Source: Alteribacter keqinensis
GTDB lineage: Bacteria > Bacillota > Bacilli > Bacillales > Salisediminibacteriaceae
Direction of reading: 5' to 3'
DNA length: 64,000 nucleotides
Assembly (NCBI RefSeq): GCF_003710255.1
Contig: NZ_RHIB01000001.1
Location: forward strand, 186,001-250,000
A model generated the notes under the pieces. It was given only the letters and a program-made list of their open reading frames with translations, had not been told where the DNA came from and did no database searches. Below are positions 24,254 to 33,246 of this stretch, piece after piece; position 1 is the first letter of the stretch; the number at the start of each line of letters is the position of its first letter. The position numbers and the translations under genes were made by a program.

Positions 24254-24703
24254 ATGGCAGATTGCTGTTCTTCAGAAGTCGGTACTGAGTTCTTGCGGTG
24301 CCCGTCCTGCGGGAATAAAGGAAAAAAAGTAAAGATAATTACAGTTAAAGCCATGTTAAAACCAGCTTCACTCGGTACGCTTAATGCCGGTTCCGCTCAT
24401 CTTTTCTGTCCGGCAAAAGACTGTCAGGCTGTCTATTTTGACGAAATCGAAAAGACATATGGGAAAACGGACGTTAAGGTTCCTGTCTATCAAAAAGAAG
24501 CTTCCTCTGATACTCCTGTATGCTAGTGCTTTAACTGGACAAAAGAGAAACTTAAAAATGTGATTCAGAAGGAGGAAGTTAATCCAATAGAACAGATACG
24601 TGAGAATATAAAGGAAGACCGTTGCGGGTGTGAGGTAAACAACCCTCAGGGCAACTGCTGTTTGGGAAATGTCACAGGGTTTATAAAGCAGGGCTGCGCA
24701 TAA
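24254..24703 (+). pseudogene. CopZ-type metallochaperone gene split by an in-frame TAG
   Basis: The 149-codon frame from ATG 24254 (AGGAGGCG upstream) is interrupted only by TAG at 24524. The first part has the zinc/Fe-S CopZ N-terminal pattern: 'DCCSS', 'CPSCGNKGKKV', 'LFCPAKDCQAVYF'. After the stop the same frame continues '[13 protein letters not shown]', '[12 protein letters not shown]', '[15 protein letters not shown]', the [2Fe-2S] part of the same family, in which a Tyr usually precedes CFN. One base change (TAT/TAC to TAG) explains it. The two halves together match the length of this family. Confidence 0.75.
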
Positions 24704-24724
24704 ATGGCGCCGCCCTGTTCCTTT

Positions 24725-25674
24725 TTACGCTGGTTTTCTTCTATGAAATACAAGCAGGACCTGAGATATAACAGCCAAAATTGGCAGTTCCAGCAACGGG
24801 CTGATCACCAGCGTTAAGGCTATTAGAGGCTCGTCCGGAAAAGCTGTCATGGCAATCGCCAAAGCAATCGGTGAATTCCTTGCCAGAGTGGTCAGGCTTA
24901 AACTTGTTCTGTCAGGTAAAGAGAATTTCATAACCTGTCCGGCCGTTTGGCTGACGATAAAATTAATCGCAAAAAATAACAGGAGAGGTATGGTGATTTT
25001 CCAAAAAAGCTCAAGATTATCAAGTAATAACTGTCCCTGTGAGGCAAACATAGCCACGATCACAAGACTGAGGAACAGAATGGGCAGGGTGCTGACCTTA
25101 GAGAGAAACTTTTCAGCTGCGTCCTTGTTTCCGATGGCCTTTTTTGTAAGCAAAGCCAGACCAAGTGGTATCAACAATACAATAAGAATGCTCACTATCA
25201 AATATCCAGGTTCAACAACACCGGTGGTTCCTCCAAAATAAGGAGGCAGACCGGAAGCAGTATAACCTGTAAGAGTAAATTCAGCGGCAGGATAGCGGTT
25301 GACAGTGCCACGTATCCTTTCGCAATCTCTGTAAAAATCAAGTGCCAGTCTGTGCATGGTGTAACCATAAGTATAATAAAGCCGATATAAAGTGAAGGGT
25401 TGTCTCCAAGGAAAATCATGGCCAAAAGCCAGGCGAGCACGGGGACCCAGACAAAAATGATTAAAATTGAAGTGTAAGTAAACCTTATATTTTTGAATGC
25501 TTTCTTTACTTCTTCAAAAGGAATCTGCAGGAATGTGATATAAAGCATAACAACCAGCAAAGGCACAATCAGCAGGTCCGCATTTGTCCTTACCCACCCT
25601 ATCTGCCCCAGGGCTGTTCCCAGCACGACAGCCGTGAAAATAATAAGCGTATAAAACTTCTCAACTATCCCCAT
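24725..25674 (-). pseudogene. ACR3-type arsenite/bile-acid-symporter-like gene, frameshifted
   Basis: Two overlapping minus-strand frames make one protein. The first (from ATG 25674) has '[19 protein letters not shown]', '[11 protein letters not shown]' and the ACR3 signature '[11 protein letters not shown]' followed by '[14 protein letters not shown]'. The second (to 24725) resumes with '[14 protein letters not shown]' and ends with 'ARNSPIALAIAMTAFP'. The shift lies at about 25225-25255. Intact members extrude arsenite or antimonite in ten helices. It may be inactive, or the shift may be a sequencing error. Confidence 0.75.
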
Positions 25675-25759
25675 AACAACACACCAGTTCCTATGAAATT
25701 TACATATTGATAATTTATACCATCTTTTATGGCTGCACCGATTCCATGTTTTCAAAGCA

Positions 25760-26422
25760 TTAGCGAGTTTTCCGATTAAAAACAGTAAACCATTTCCGGT
25801 AAGCGATTAAGCAAACGTAAAACCAAAAGATGGAGATGGTGACTGCAGCAAGAATATCCGTTGGGAAATGCGCTCCGGTTACAATTCGGCTTAACGAAAC
25901 GGTAAGAATAATCCCTAAAAGAAAGAGTGTTGCAGTGAGTTTTATCAGTTGTTTACTTATCAGTTGGTAACACAAGTAAATGAAGAAAGAAAACAAGATC
26001 ACACTTCTCATCGTATGGCCGCTCGGAAAGCTGTAAGAAGATAGTTCAAGTGAATAGCCAAAAACTTCTATAACACTCATTTCACCAGGTCTCTCACGCT
26101 GGAATAAAACCTTAAGGGCAAAATTTAATAATATACCTCCAAATACAAGGGAAATCAGTAGTATGGTATAGCCAAACATTTTTTTCATTATTAAGTAAAA
26201 GCCTGTTATCACTGTAATAATTAAAATAACTTCTCCTGAACCGATTTTTGTGGCTTTTTCCATCAAACCGGTAATGAAAGGAGTCAGGGGCGCCTGCACC
26301 GTCCTAATAATTACCTGATCAAGAGCTGTTAAGTGGTTTTGTATGGATAAGACCGAAACAAGGATAAACAGAAAAAAACAGTTAACCGCCAGTATCTTTT
26401 GATATTTGTATGTTGATGCCAT
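25760..26422 (-). CDS. PAP2-family membrane phosphatase
   Basis: This encodes 220 residues with about six membrane helices. All three PAP2 motifs are present: 'KVLFQRERP' (104-112), 'PSGH' (133-136) and '[12 protein letters not shown]' (about 177-188), so the catalytic histidines and arginines are intact. Family members dephosphorylate undecaprenyl pyrophosphate, phosphatidic acid or phosphatidylglycerophosphate at the outer face of the membrane. It is a single gene, downstream of nothing on its strand. Confidence 0.92.
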   Translation of the reverse strand: MASTYKYQKILAVNCFFLFILVSVLSIQNHLTALDQVIIRTVQAPLTPFITGLMEKATKIGSGEVILIITVITGFYLIMKKMFGYTILLISLVFGGILLNFALKVLFQRERPGEMSVIEVFGYSLELSSYSFPSGHTMRSVILFSFFIYLCYQLISKQLIKLTATLFLLGIILTVSLSRIVTGAHFPTDILAAVTISIFWFYVCLIAYRKWFTVFNRKTR

Positions 26423-26841
26423 AAATAGTCACTCATTTCAAAATAAGGATAAATAATGATTATATCACTACTGTTCTAAGCTTTAAAACAGGGGAAACAA
26501 TGTTTTCTGGCGGCATGGTCGTTTATATGTATTAAAGGTGTGTACAGCACTGCACAAGCACACAGTACGTTTTAACAGTATAATAATAAACCAATGTTTA
26601 TTTTTATGGATGAGGCTGTTTTACAGGTTACCAGTAACGCACTGACGAATCTTCCACTTTATTCCCTTCATAAAATAGTATATAATTATCAGATAATACT
26701 AGATATTTTATTGTGGAAATTATTATAATAGTCTTGGATAATTTTTTATGAGACTTAAAAGGGATGTTCCCGGGCAGGGCCTTGAAGACCCTGGCAGGAC
26801 AGCCTGTTGTTTTTTTGTGCAAGTGAAGAAGGAGGCCTATA
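26423..26841. other. Promoter region between PAP2 and mqo genes
   Basis: This is a non-coding stretch of about 420 bases, AT-rich in the middle (26570-26740). A G/C-rich imperfect inverted segment around 26765-26800 (GGGCAGGGCC / GACCCTGGC) could fold in the mqo leader. I found no recognisable riboswitch. Confidence 0.3.
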
Positions 26842-28344
26842 ATGAGTACCATCCAGAAGAAAACCGACGTTATTTTAATTGGTGCCGGAGTCATGAGTGC
26901 CACATTGGGATCATTACTGAAAGAATTGGCGCCGGACTGGGAAATCAAAGTTTTTGAGAAACTTGCAAATGCAGGTGAAGAGAGCTCCAACCAGTGGAAC
27001 AATGCCGGTACGGGCCATGCTGCACTGTGCGAGCTTAACTATACATCAGAAAAACCTGACGGGTCGATCGATATCAGCAAAGCTGTAAAAGTCAATGAAC
27101 AGTTTCAAATTTCAAGGCAGTTTTGGTCCTACCTTGTGAACTGCGGTCTTATTCGTAAGCCACAGGACTTTATCATGCCAATACCTCATATGAGTCTTGT
27201 GCAAGGGGAACAGAACGTTACTTTTTTAAAGAAACGTATGGAAGCGCTGTCAGATAACCCGTTGTTTGAGGAGATGGAATACTCCGATGACCCTGAGAAG
27301 CTGAAGGAGTGGCTGCCTCTTGTCATGGAAGGCCGAACATCAAATGAACCAATAGCCGCAACAAAAATTGATACCGGAACGGATGTTAACTTTGGTGCGT
27401 TAACCTGCACATTGTTTGACCAATTAAAGAGTGAAAACGTCGAGATTAACTACAATCACAGTGTGGAGGATCTTAAGCGCACAAGCGACGGTTCATGGGA
27501 AGTAAAAGTGCGTAATAATGAAAGCGGTAATATTGAACACCATACGGCGAAGTTTGTCTTTATCGGCGGCGGAGGAGGAAGCCTTCATTTACTGCAGAAG
27601 ACAGGGATTCCTGAATCAAAACAGATTGGAGGATTTCCTGTAAGCGGGCTGTTTATGGTGTGTAAAAATCCTGAAGTTACAGCCATGCACCATGCAAAAG
27701 TCTACGGTAAAGCGAAGTCAGGCGCTCCGCCAATGTCTGTTCCACACCTTGATACAAGATATATTGATAATGAAAAAGCGCTGCTGTTCGGACCGTTTGC
27801 AGGCTTCTCGCCAAAGTTTTTAAAGACAGGTTCAAACCTTGATTTAATCACAAGCGTAAAGCCGAATAATGTTCTTACAATGCTGGCTGCAGGCGTAAAA
27901 GAGATGTCATTGACAAAATTTTTGATCCAGCAGGTGCTGTTATCGAATGAAAAGCGCTTGGATGAGTTACGTGAGTTTATCCCAAACGCGAAAAGCGAAG
28001 ATTGGGAGATCGTAACGGCGGGTCAGCGTGTGCAGGTGATCAAGGATACCGAGGAAGGCGGTAAAGGAACCCTTCAATTTGGTACGGAAGTGGTGAGCGC
28101 CGCTGACGGCTCCATTGCTGCACTGCTCGGTGCGTCACCGGGTGCTTCCACTGCCGTTCATGTCATGCTTGATGTACTGGAAAGGTGCTTCCCGCAGCAT
28201 ATGAATGACTGGGAACCAAAAATTAAACAAATGATTCCTTCTTATGGTGTCTCCCTGTCGGATAACCCTGAAATGTTCAGAGAAATTCAGGCATCAACAG
28301 CAGAGACACTTGCCCTGAGCGAAAAAGAACTGGTTGTTAGTTAA
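26842..28344 (+). CDS. mqo: Malate:quinone oxidoreductase
   Basis: This encodes 500 residues from ATG 26842 behind AAGGAGG. The N-terminal FAD-binding dinucleotide motif is '[18 protein letters not shown]' (residues 9-26). Family motifs follow: '[21 protein letters not shown]', '[18 protein letters not shown]', '[10 protein letters not shown]', and C-terminal '[17 protein letters not shown]'. Mqo oxidises malate to oxaloacetate and passes electrons to the quinone pool at the inner face of the membrane, bypassing NAD-dependent malate dehydrogenase. It stands alone with its own terminator. Confidence 0.97.
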   Translation: MSTIQKKTDVILIGAGVMSATLGSLLKELAPDWEIKVFEKLANAGEESSNQWNNAGTGHAALCELNYTSEKPDGSIDISKAVKVNEQFQISRQFWSYLVNCGLIRKPQDFIMPIPHMSLVQGEQNVTFLKKRMEALSDNPLFEEMEYSDDPEKLKEWLPLVMEGRTSNEPIAATKIDTGTDVNFGALTCTLFDQLKSENVEINYNHSVEDLKRTSDGSWEVKVRNNESGNIEHHTAKFVFIGGGGGSLHLLQKTGIPESKQIGGFPVSGLFMVCKNPEVTAMHHAKVYGKAKSGAPPMSVPHLDTRYIDNEKALLFGPFAGFSPKFLKTGSNLDLITSVKPNNVLTMLAAGVKEMSLTKFLIQQVLLSNEKRLDELREFIPNAKSEDWEIVTAGQRVQVIKDTEEGGKGTLQFGTEVVSAADGSIAALLGASPGASTAVHVMLDVLERCFPQHMNDWEPKIKQMIPSYGVSLSDNPEMFREIQASTAETLALSEKELVVS

Positions 28345-28351
28345 TTAAAAC

Positions 28352-28388
28352 GAAGAACCTTCAATCTTTCACGGATTGAAGGTTCTTC
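28352..28388 (+). terminator. mqo terminator
   Basis: A perfect 15-bp stem GAAGAACCTTCAATC / GATTGAAGGTTCTTC surrounds a 7-base loop, 8 bases after the mqo stop codon. Confidence 0.85.
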
Positions 28389-28473
28389 ATTAATTTAGCT
28401 GAACTAAATGTCATCGGATATGATCTTTTTATTCGATATGAATAACAATTTTTTTAGAGAGGTGGAAGTCTGA

Positions 28474-29172
28474 ATGAAAATAAACCGCCAGCCTTTACCC
28501 ACGTTGTCCATGTACCGTATTACAGCAAGACTGTTCACCCATGTGGAAGCGGCTGTGAACGCCGCATTCGGAGAACATGGAAAAGAGCTGATTCAAAAAG
28601 GTGTAAGCAGATTTGGTTTTGACCTCGCTCAAAATATTTCTTTAAGAGCGGCCGGTGAAGGGGAAACACACATCTTAGGCGATTACATACCAAGCCGGAC
28701 TGAAAAGAAAAAGCTGGATCAGAATGAAGCAGTCATTTACAGTCAGATGGCCAGACTGTTCGGTCAGGTCGCAAAAGCGGTGGTGGATGTATACGGCGAA
28801 AAAGGAAAAGATGCCGTCCGTGAAGGTGTGAGAACCTTTGGCGAAGCAAGAGGGAAGGGAATTGCCGAAAGAGCCGCACACCTTGGTCAGGATAATACGA
28901 TCGAAAATTACCTGTCAAACTATGATATGGGACGAAGCAAACTCTTTGAAATGGAAACACACCATTCCCCCGAGGTGATTGAACAGACATTTACAGCATG
29001 CCCGTTTGGACAACAGTGGGCAGATGACAATATGGGCGAATACGGGATTTTATATTGTGAAATGATCGACCCATCCATTGCCAAAGGCTATAACAAAGAT
29101 TTTGAAGTGGACCATGATCAATATGTTTTAAAGGAAGGCGTTTGTGAATTTAAATTTAAGCTTAAGAAATAA
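28474..29172 (+). CDS. L-2-amino-thiazoline-4-carboxylate hydrolase-like protein
   Basis: This encodes 232 residues. The C-terminal half has the family pattern: 'FTACPFGQQWADDN', 'YGILYCEMIDPSIAKGYN' and 'VLKEGVCEFKFKLKK', with conserved Cys residues. The N-terminal half holds an internal duplication: 'EAAVNAAFGEHGKELIQKGV' (about 26-45) and 'AKAVVDVYGEKGKDAVREGV' (about 99-118), each followed by a 'RAA' segment. The family includes an enzyme of the L-cysteine salvage route from thiazolines; activity in Bacillus relatives is unproven. It starts at ATG 28474 behind AGAGGTGG. Confidence 0.75.
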   Translation: MKINRQPLPTLSMYRITARLFTHVEAAVNAAFGEHGKELIQKGVSRFGFDLAQNISLRAAGEGETHILGDYIPSRTEKKKLDQNEAVIYSQMARLFGQVAKAVVDVYGEKGKDAVREGVRTFGEARGKGIAERAAHLGQDNTIENYLSNYDMGRSKLFEMETHHSPEVIEQTFTACPFGQQWADDNMGEYGILYCEMIDPSIAKGYNKDFEVDHDQYVLKEGVCEFKFKLKK

Positions 29173-29278
29173 GACTTGTTGCGTTCATTTTTATTTCACA
29201 GAGACCGGTCTTTACCGGATTTAAAATGACAGGATGACAGTTTTGCGGGGAGATAAAATGAAATCAGGAGGTGATTGT

Positions 29279-30130
29279 ATGACGTTGGTCGAGTCGTTAA
29301 AGCAGACCATTAACATAATTGAAAAAGCGTTGCCGGATTCTGTTTCCATGGAGGAAGCTGCTAAAACGGCCCATATGTCACCGGCTCACCTGCAAAAAGC
29401 CTTCACGGTATTGACCGGCATGACGGTGGGAGAATACATCCGCAAACGAAGACTCACTCTTGCAGCAGAAGAACTGACCAGGGGAGACCGGAGAGTCATT
29501 GATATAGCTTTGGCCTTTGGATATGAAACACCTGAGTCATTTGCAAAAGCGTTTCGCAGGCAGCACGGAATTGCTCCTAAGGAAGCAAGGAACCCCGGGG
29601 CTCGTCTTTCGTGCTACAACCGGCTTCTCATTCACGTAACCTTGAAAGGAGAAAAGGCGATGAACTACAGAATTGAAGAGAGAGAAGAGTTTCAGGCAGT
29701 TGGCATCCACAGAGAGATGTCCATGGTTGATAACGAGCAAAGCAGGAAAATTCCAAAGCTGTGGGGAGAGGTAAACGAAAACGGAACGTCCGAAACACTC
29801 TTCAAGCTGAATAATGGAGACTTGGAAGGGGTACTCGGGGTCTGTGTGGATAAAGGAAATGAGATGCTGGATTACTGGGTCGCAACGGAATTCAAAGGGG
29901 CAGTTCCGAAGGGGTTTGAACAGATCAAGATTCCTGCTTCAAAGTGGGCTGTTTTCGAAGTTCACGGTGCAATGCCTGATGCTATGCAAAAGGCGTGGGA
30001 GCAAATCTTCTCTGAATGGTTTCCTTCAAGTAACTATGAGCATGCAGGGACTATGGACTTTGAAATGTATAAAAAAGGCGATCCAATGAGTGAAACCTAT
30101 TACTCGGAAATTTGGATTCCGGTAAAATAA
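29279..30130 (+). CDS. AraC-type regulator with GyrI-like effector domain
   Basis: This encodes 283 residues from ATG 29279 behind CAGGAGGTGA, an almost perfect site; upstream in-frame ATGs lack one. Two AraC helix-turn-helix units cover residues 8-105 ('MEEAAKTAHMSPAHLQKAF', 'VIDIALAFGYETPESFAKAF'). A GyrI-like/SOUL-type ligand domain covers about 125-283 ('FQAVGIHREMSM', 'DYWVATEFKGAVPKGFEQIKIPASKWAVFEVHG'). These regulators sense hydrophobic or cationic drugs and usually switch on efflux or detoxification genes. The target is not evident here. Confidence 0.9.
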   Translation: MTLVESLKQTINIIEKALPDSVSMEEAAKTAHMSPAHLQKAFTVLTGMTVGEYIRKRRLTLAAEELTRGDRRVIDIALAFGYETPESFAKAFRRQHGIAPKEARNPGARLSCYNRLLIHVTLKGEKAMNYRIEEREEFQAVGIHREMSMVDNEQSRKIPKLWGEVNENGTSETLFKLNNGDLEGVLGVCVDKGNEMLDYWVATEFKGAVPKGFEQIKIPASKWAVFEVHGAMPDAMQKAWEQIFSEWFPSSNYEHAGTMDFEMYKKGDPMSETYYSEIWIPVK

Positions 30131-30386
30131 GGAGTGAGCGGGTGGGGAGTATTCTCCACTCGTGTTTTAATGAATGTACAAATAAAATCTGTTTGCTTAT
30201 TTGTAGTGTTAAGCTCGTCACTGCCACAGAAGTCTCAGAAACTTCGGCTTCCTTATCTTTCAGCAAAAACAACAATCTTTACGAAAACAGAGATGCAAAC
30301 GTATTCGTACCATAGCGCATGAAAATAGGCTTTGGGCTTTTTTCAGCTGAATTATTCTGTTCCTCTTATGTTTACAGCGCATCGTA
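30131..30386. other. Gene-free stretch upstream of hairpin repeat R2
   Basis: No convincing gene: the open frames here lack ribosome binding sites and recognisable composition. The imperfect arms AAGTCTCAGAAAC / TTCGGCTTCC around 30230 form no stable stem. The region ends in the hairpin repeat at 30387. Confidence 0.3.
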
Positions 30387-30486
30387 GTTGAACGGAATAC
30401 ACGAGACTCCTGCGGAAGTGCGAGACAGATAAAGCCCCGAGGAGGCTCGGCGCGAGTACGCGGAAAGGGAGTGTATTCCGTTCAAC
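30387..30486 (+). repeat. Intergenic hairpin repeat, copy R2
   Basis: Arms GTTGAACGGAATACAC (30387-30402) and GTGTATTCCGTTCAAC (30471-30486) are perfectly complementary over 16 bp. The core has GAGACTCCTGCGGAAG, AGCCCCGAGGAGG and CGCGGAAAGGG. The arms differ in sequence from R1 and R3, but each copy is internally complementary. Confidence 0.8.
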
Positions 30487-30602
30487 GAAGTTGAATATCA
30501 ATGAAGGGTTATAACACCTTTCCTGATTCATTTAAGGGTAACCTTTTAAATAGACCAACGTACGTTTTCCAGTCACAGGCATATCGTGTAGAGAGAATGC
30601 CT

Positions 30603-31442
30603 ATGAAAGGAATGACTAACGTGTATTCGTATCCATATTATTACAGAAACACCTCGAATCAAATTGTAGAAGCCATTCAAGAAGGATTGAACAAAGAAGC
30701 AACTGCTGTGGACCTCTACAGCAGATTGGCGCATGAAATGCCAAACCAGGACCAGCAGCAGAACATTCTTCAAGCTGCCCAAAACAGATACATGCACTTT
30801 AACCAGTTTGCCAGTCTTTATCACTCCCTGACCGGAGTACAGCCTGTTTATCAAATGGAAAATATCCGTTTCCAGGACTTGCGGGAAGGCCTGGAAAAAG
30901 CCCATCAATTAGGGTCTGAATCCTCGAAGACTTACCGTAAACATGCTCAAAGCACACTCTATCCTTTGATTCAGCAGGTGTTTTTACAGGCGGCGGAAGA
31001 TGAAGAAGCAGTCCGTTCGTTGTACCGGGATGACATTCAGGATTACGGGCAGACCCCTTATGTCGTTGATATTGAGGAAATAGTGAAACAAAACGATACA
31101 TTCCGTACTGCACTCTGGACAGGAGAGCATTTGCAGTTAACGCTGATGAGTATTGAAGTTGGTGAAAGTATCGGCTTGGAAGTACATCCCGACGTTGATC
31201 AGTTTCTCCGCATTGAAGAAGGTGAAGGACTCGTTCAAATGGGGGACAGTGAGGATAATTTAACGTTTGAAACAAAAGCCTCTTCAGACTACGCAATCTT
31301 TGTACCGGCAGGAAAGTGGCATAACCTCACAAATACGGGTGATGTACCTCTCAAGCTTTACACAATCTACGCCCCGCCGGAGCACCCGTTTGGTACGGTT
31401 CAAAAAACTAAAGAAGATGCAATGGCAGCCGAGGAAAATTAG
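30603..31442 (+). CDS. Ferritin-like domain fused to cupin
   Basis: This encodes about 279 residues; the start is uncertain (ATG 30597, 30603 or 30612, or GTG 30621), since the sites upstream are all modest. The N-terminal ~130 residues form a helical ferritin-like bundle ('EAIQEGLNKEATAVDLYSRLAHEMP', 'RYMHFNQFASLYHSLTG', 'AAEDEEAVRSLYRDD'), with acidic residues spaced as in di-iron proteins. The C-terminal ~110 residues form a cupin: 'GLEVHPDVDQFLRIEEGEG' and 'FVPAGKWHNLTNTGDVPLKL'. A metal- or oxidative-stress role is plausible; no function is known to me. Confidence 0.8.
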   Translation: MKGMTNVYSYPYYYRNTSNQIVEAIQEGLNKEATAVDLYSRLAHEMPNQDQQQNILQAAQNRYMHFNQFASLYHSLTGVQPVYQMENIRFQDLREGLEKAHQLGSESSKTYRKHAQSTLYPLIQQVFLQAAEDEEAVRSLYRDDIQDYGQTPYVVDIEEIVKQNDTFRTALWTGEHLQLTLMSIEVGESIGLEVHPDVDQFLRIEEGEGLVQMGDSEDNLTFETKASSDYAIFVPAGKWHNLTNTGDVPLKLYTIYAPPEHPFGTVQKTKEDAMAAEEN

Positions 31443-31451
31443 GAGAATAAT

Positions 31452-31490
31452 AAAAGGCATGGACTTCAATGGATGAAGTTCATGCCTTTT
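31452..31490 (+). terminator. Terminator after ferritin-cupin gene
   Basis: The stem is AAAAGGCATGGACTTCA / TGAAGTTCATGCCTTTT with one mismatch and a 5-base loop, followed by TTAAT. It starts 10 bases after the stop codon. Confidence 0.85.
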
Positions 31491-31536
31491 TAATCCTTAA
31501 GAAAAGTGGAGGTGTTTGTTTGTTGGATGATAATCA

Positions 31537-31680
31537 TTAGTGCTTATCAAGTACTTTATATAATTCTAAAATGTCTTGAAGGATTCTCTCTTTTAACGTG
31601 TAGTCATTGCTTTCTTCAAGTTCCATTTTCATTTTTTCAATTTCGTGCAGAAAAATCTGTTCTTCAACATCTGAAAGCAA
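31537..31680 (-). CDS. Small Spo0E-like helical protein (tentative)
   Basis: This encodes 47 residues from a TTG start at 31680, with a perfect AAGGAGGT (complement of 31688-31695) 7 bases upstream. The sequence 'MLSDVEEQIFLHEIEKMKME' and the end 'LELYKVLDKH' give two short amphipathic helices, like the helical hairpin of Spo0E-type Asp-phosphate phosphatases. The SQELD signature, however, is replaced by 'YKVLD'. If it is not Spo0E-like it is an unknown small protein. Confidence comes mainly from the ribosome binding site and composition. Confidence 0.5.
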   Translation of the reverse strand: MLSDVEEQIFLHEIEKMKMELEESNDYTLKERILQDILELYKVLDKH

Positions 31681-31855
31681 GACTGCACCTCCTTTTCATC
31701 CTAAGTACAATTAAATGTACCATAACATTCTTTTCCATATGAAAACAAACGTTAGCTGCTGATAACTTACAAATCTTTATCATAAATGGAGAAACGCTTA
31801 AAAATATAATAGGCTGTTTGAAGAGTTTACCAGAAAATACAAGGGGTACATAAAG

Positions 31856-32544
31856 TTGGAAAAGTGGGTGGTCGCTCTCACAATTCTCTCTCTTCATGTT
31901 TTTCTGAGTGGATATGCTCATATCGAAAAAGAAGTCGCTGCAGAGAATTGTGGAGTGATCGAAACAATGTTGCATATAACGGTAGAGGATGAGCGTGCCG
32001 AAGCATTAATGGATGAACTGCCGGACTTATTCAACAGCTACGCAAGTTATGAAGTTTGGATAACAGAAGAAGAAGGGTTCACAACTGTAAGCATGACTGC
32101 CGGATTGTATGAAACTGATATTGCAGCAGCGCTTTCACACTATGAAACTGAGATTGCCGGCTACAGCAGCGCAGTAAGAAAAATCTGCCGTTTTACTATG
32201 TTGAAAACGTAGAAACAAATCTGACTCTTTCTGAAGATCTTGCTGTATTTTTAGAAGAAGAGGGTCTTGAATTAGAATCCTCCAATATTGTGAGTTACCC
32301 GGGAATGAAATCTGATGCTTCTGGAGATGGAGAAGATCACGTTTGGAAGTCAGACACAACCAATTTTCAATTTGAGTTTACGGTTGAAGAAAATAACCTG
32401 TATCTTCCGGCTGCAGGAATTCTCACAATCCTTGACGGAGTGATCGGTATTTATATACAAAGAAAGAGGGAGTCTCATGAATTATGTATCATAGGACTGC
32501 TTCTTTTAAAAGGGAATCTGCTCATCAATATCATCAATCAATAA
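31856..32544 (+). pseudogene. Frameshifted secreted protein gene
   Basis: The first frame (TTG 31856) encodes a signal peptide ('VVALTILSLHVFLSGYA', lipobox-like but with Tyr in place of Cys) and 'TMLHITVEDERAEALMDELP', stopping at 32212. Dropping into the next frame at an A-run near 32178 gives the continuation 'LPFYYVENVETNLTLSEDLAVF' and on through 'SYPGMKSDA' to 'YIQRKRESHE'. So one base is missing. The C-terminus overlaps the convergent gene by about 40 bases. No family was recognised. Confidence 0.55.
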
Positions 32545-32997
32545 CTTTGTCTCTGCAAGAGCTTCCATAGCAGTGCCGAAGGATTCGAACCAGGCTCCGA
32601 TAATACCGAGCTTTCTTCCCTGGATCTGCTGGCGTTCATCAGGTGAAATTTCAAGACTGAAACCAAATGCTGCGAGGGCTGTTCCGATTGTCTGCAGCCA
32701 GACCCCGGAAACCGCCTGCCGCTCCAATGCCAGTCCTTCATCATCTGTTTCGCCTTCTTCCTGAAGAGCCTGAAGTTCTTCCGTCACTCCGATTGCTTCA
32801 AGAGCCGAGCCGGCAAATTGAATCCATACTCCTGCCAGGACTTTGCTTTCTCCTGAAGAAAGGGCCGGGCTGGATTCTTTTTCAGCATGGTTCAACTGTG
32901 TCTGCAGTTCCCGTATGCTGTTTTTATTTATTTTCCCGTTCTCATCCAAAACAGGCTGACTGAACTGCCGTTTCTTCCCGTATTTTTTCGGCCCCAT
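32506..32997 (-). CDS. Protein with three 'GxWxQxxGxALxA' repeats (DUF6944-like)
   Basis: This encodes 163 residues. After a basic N-terminus (MGPKKYGKKRQF) the protein carries three copies of a helical repeat: 'AGVWIQFAGSALEAIGVTEE', 'SGVWLQTIGTALAAFGFSLE' and 'IGAWFESFGTAMEALAETKL'. Between them are acidic linkers. Similar repeat proteins occur in many Bacillaceae with no known function. The repeated aromatic and glycine pattern suggests a helical bundle that may associate with membranes or itself. It is convergent with the upstream pseudogene. Confidence 0.75.
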   Translation of the reverse strand: MGPKKYGKKRQFSQPVLDENGKINKNSIRELQTQLNHAEKESSPALSSGESKVLAGVWIQFAGSALEAIGVTEELQALQEEGETDDEGLALERQAVSGVWLQTIGTALAAFGFSLEISPDERQQIQGRKLGIIGAWFESFGTAMEALAETKLLIDDIDEQIPF

Positions 32998-33246
32998 CTC
33001 GCTTCCTCCACCTGTTAAGTATCGCTACCTTCAACGTATTCGTGTAACACAGACGAGGTGAACAAAAGGCGGGTAATGGGGCTTTCTTTATTGGAAATTG
33101 TTTGTCCTGCCCGGCTCCGGTAAAAAACGCTGTTTGGAATAACCAATCCAGTCTGGTATAGAAAAAGGTATTACCCCCCCTTTAACATGGTAGAATAACG
33201 ATATTGTTATTTTATTATTCAGATAAATAAAAGTGGAGGAATTCAG

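Noticed and set aside
26423-26841. Riboswitch in the long mqo leader
   Set aside because: No conserved riboswitch core was recognised; only weak local complementarity is present.
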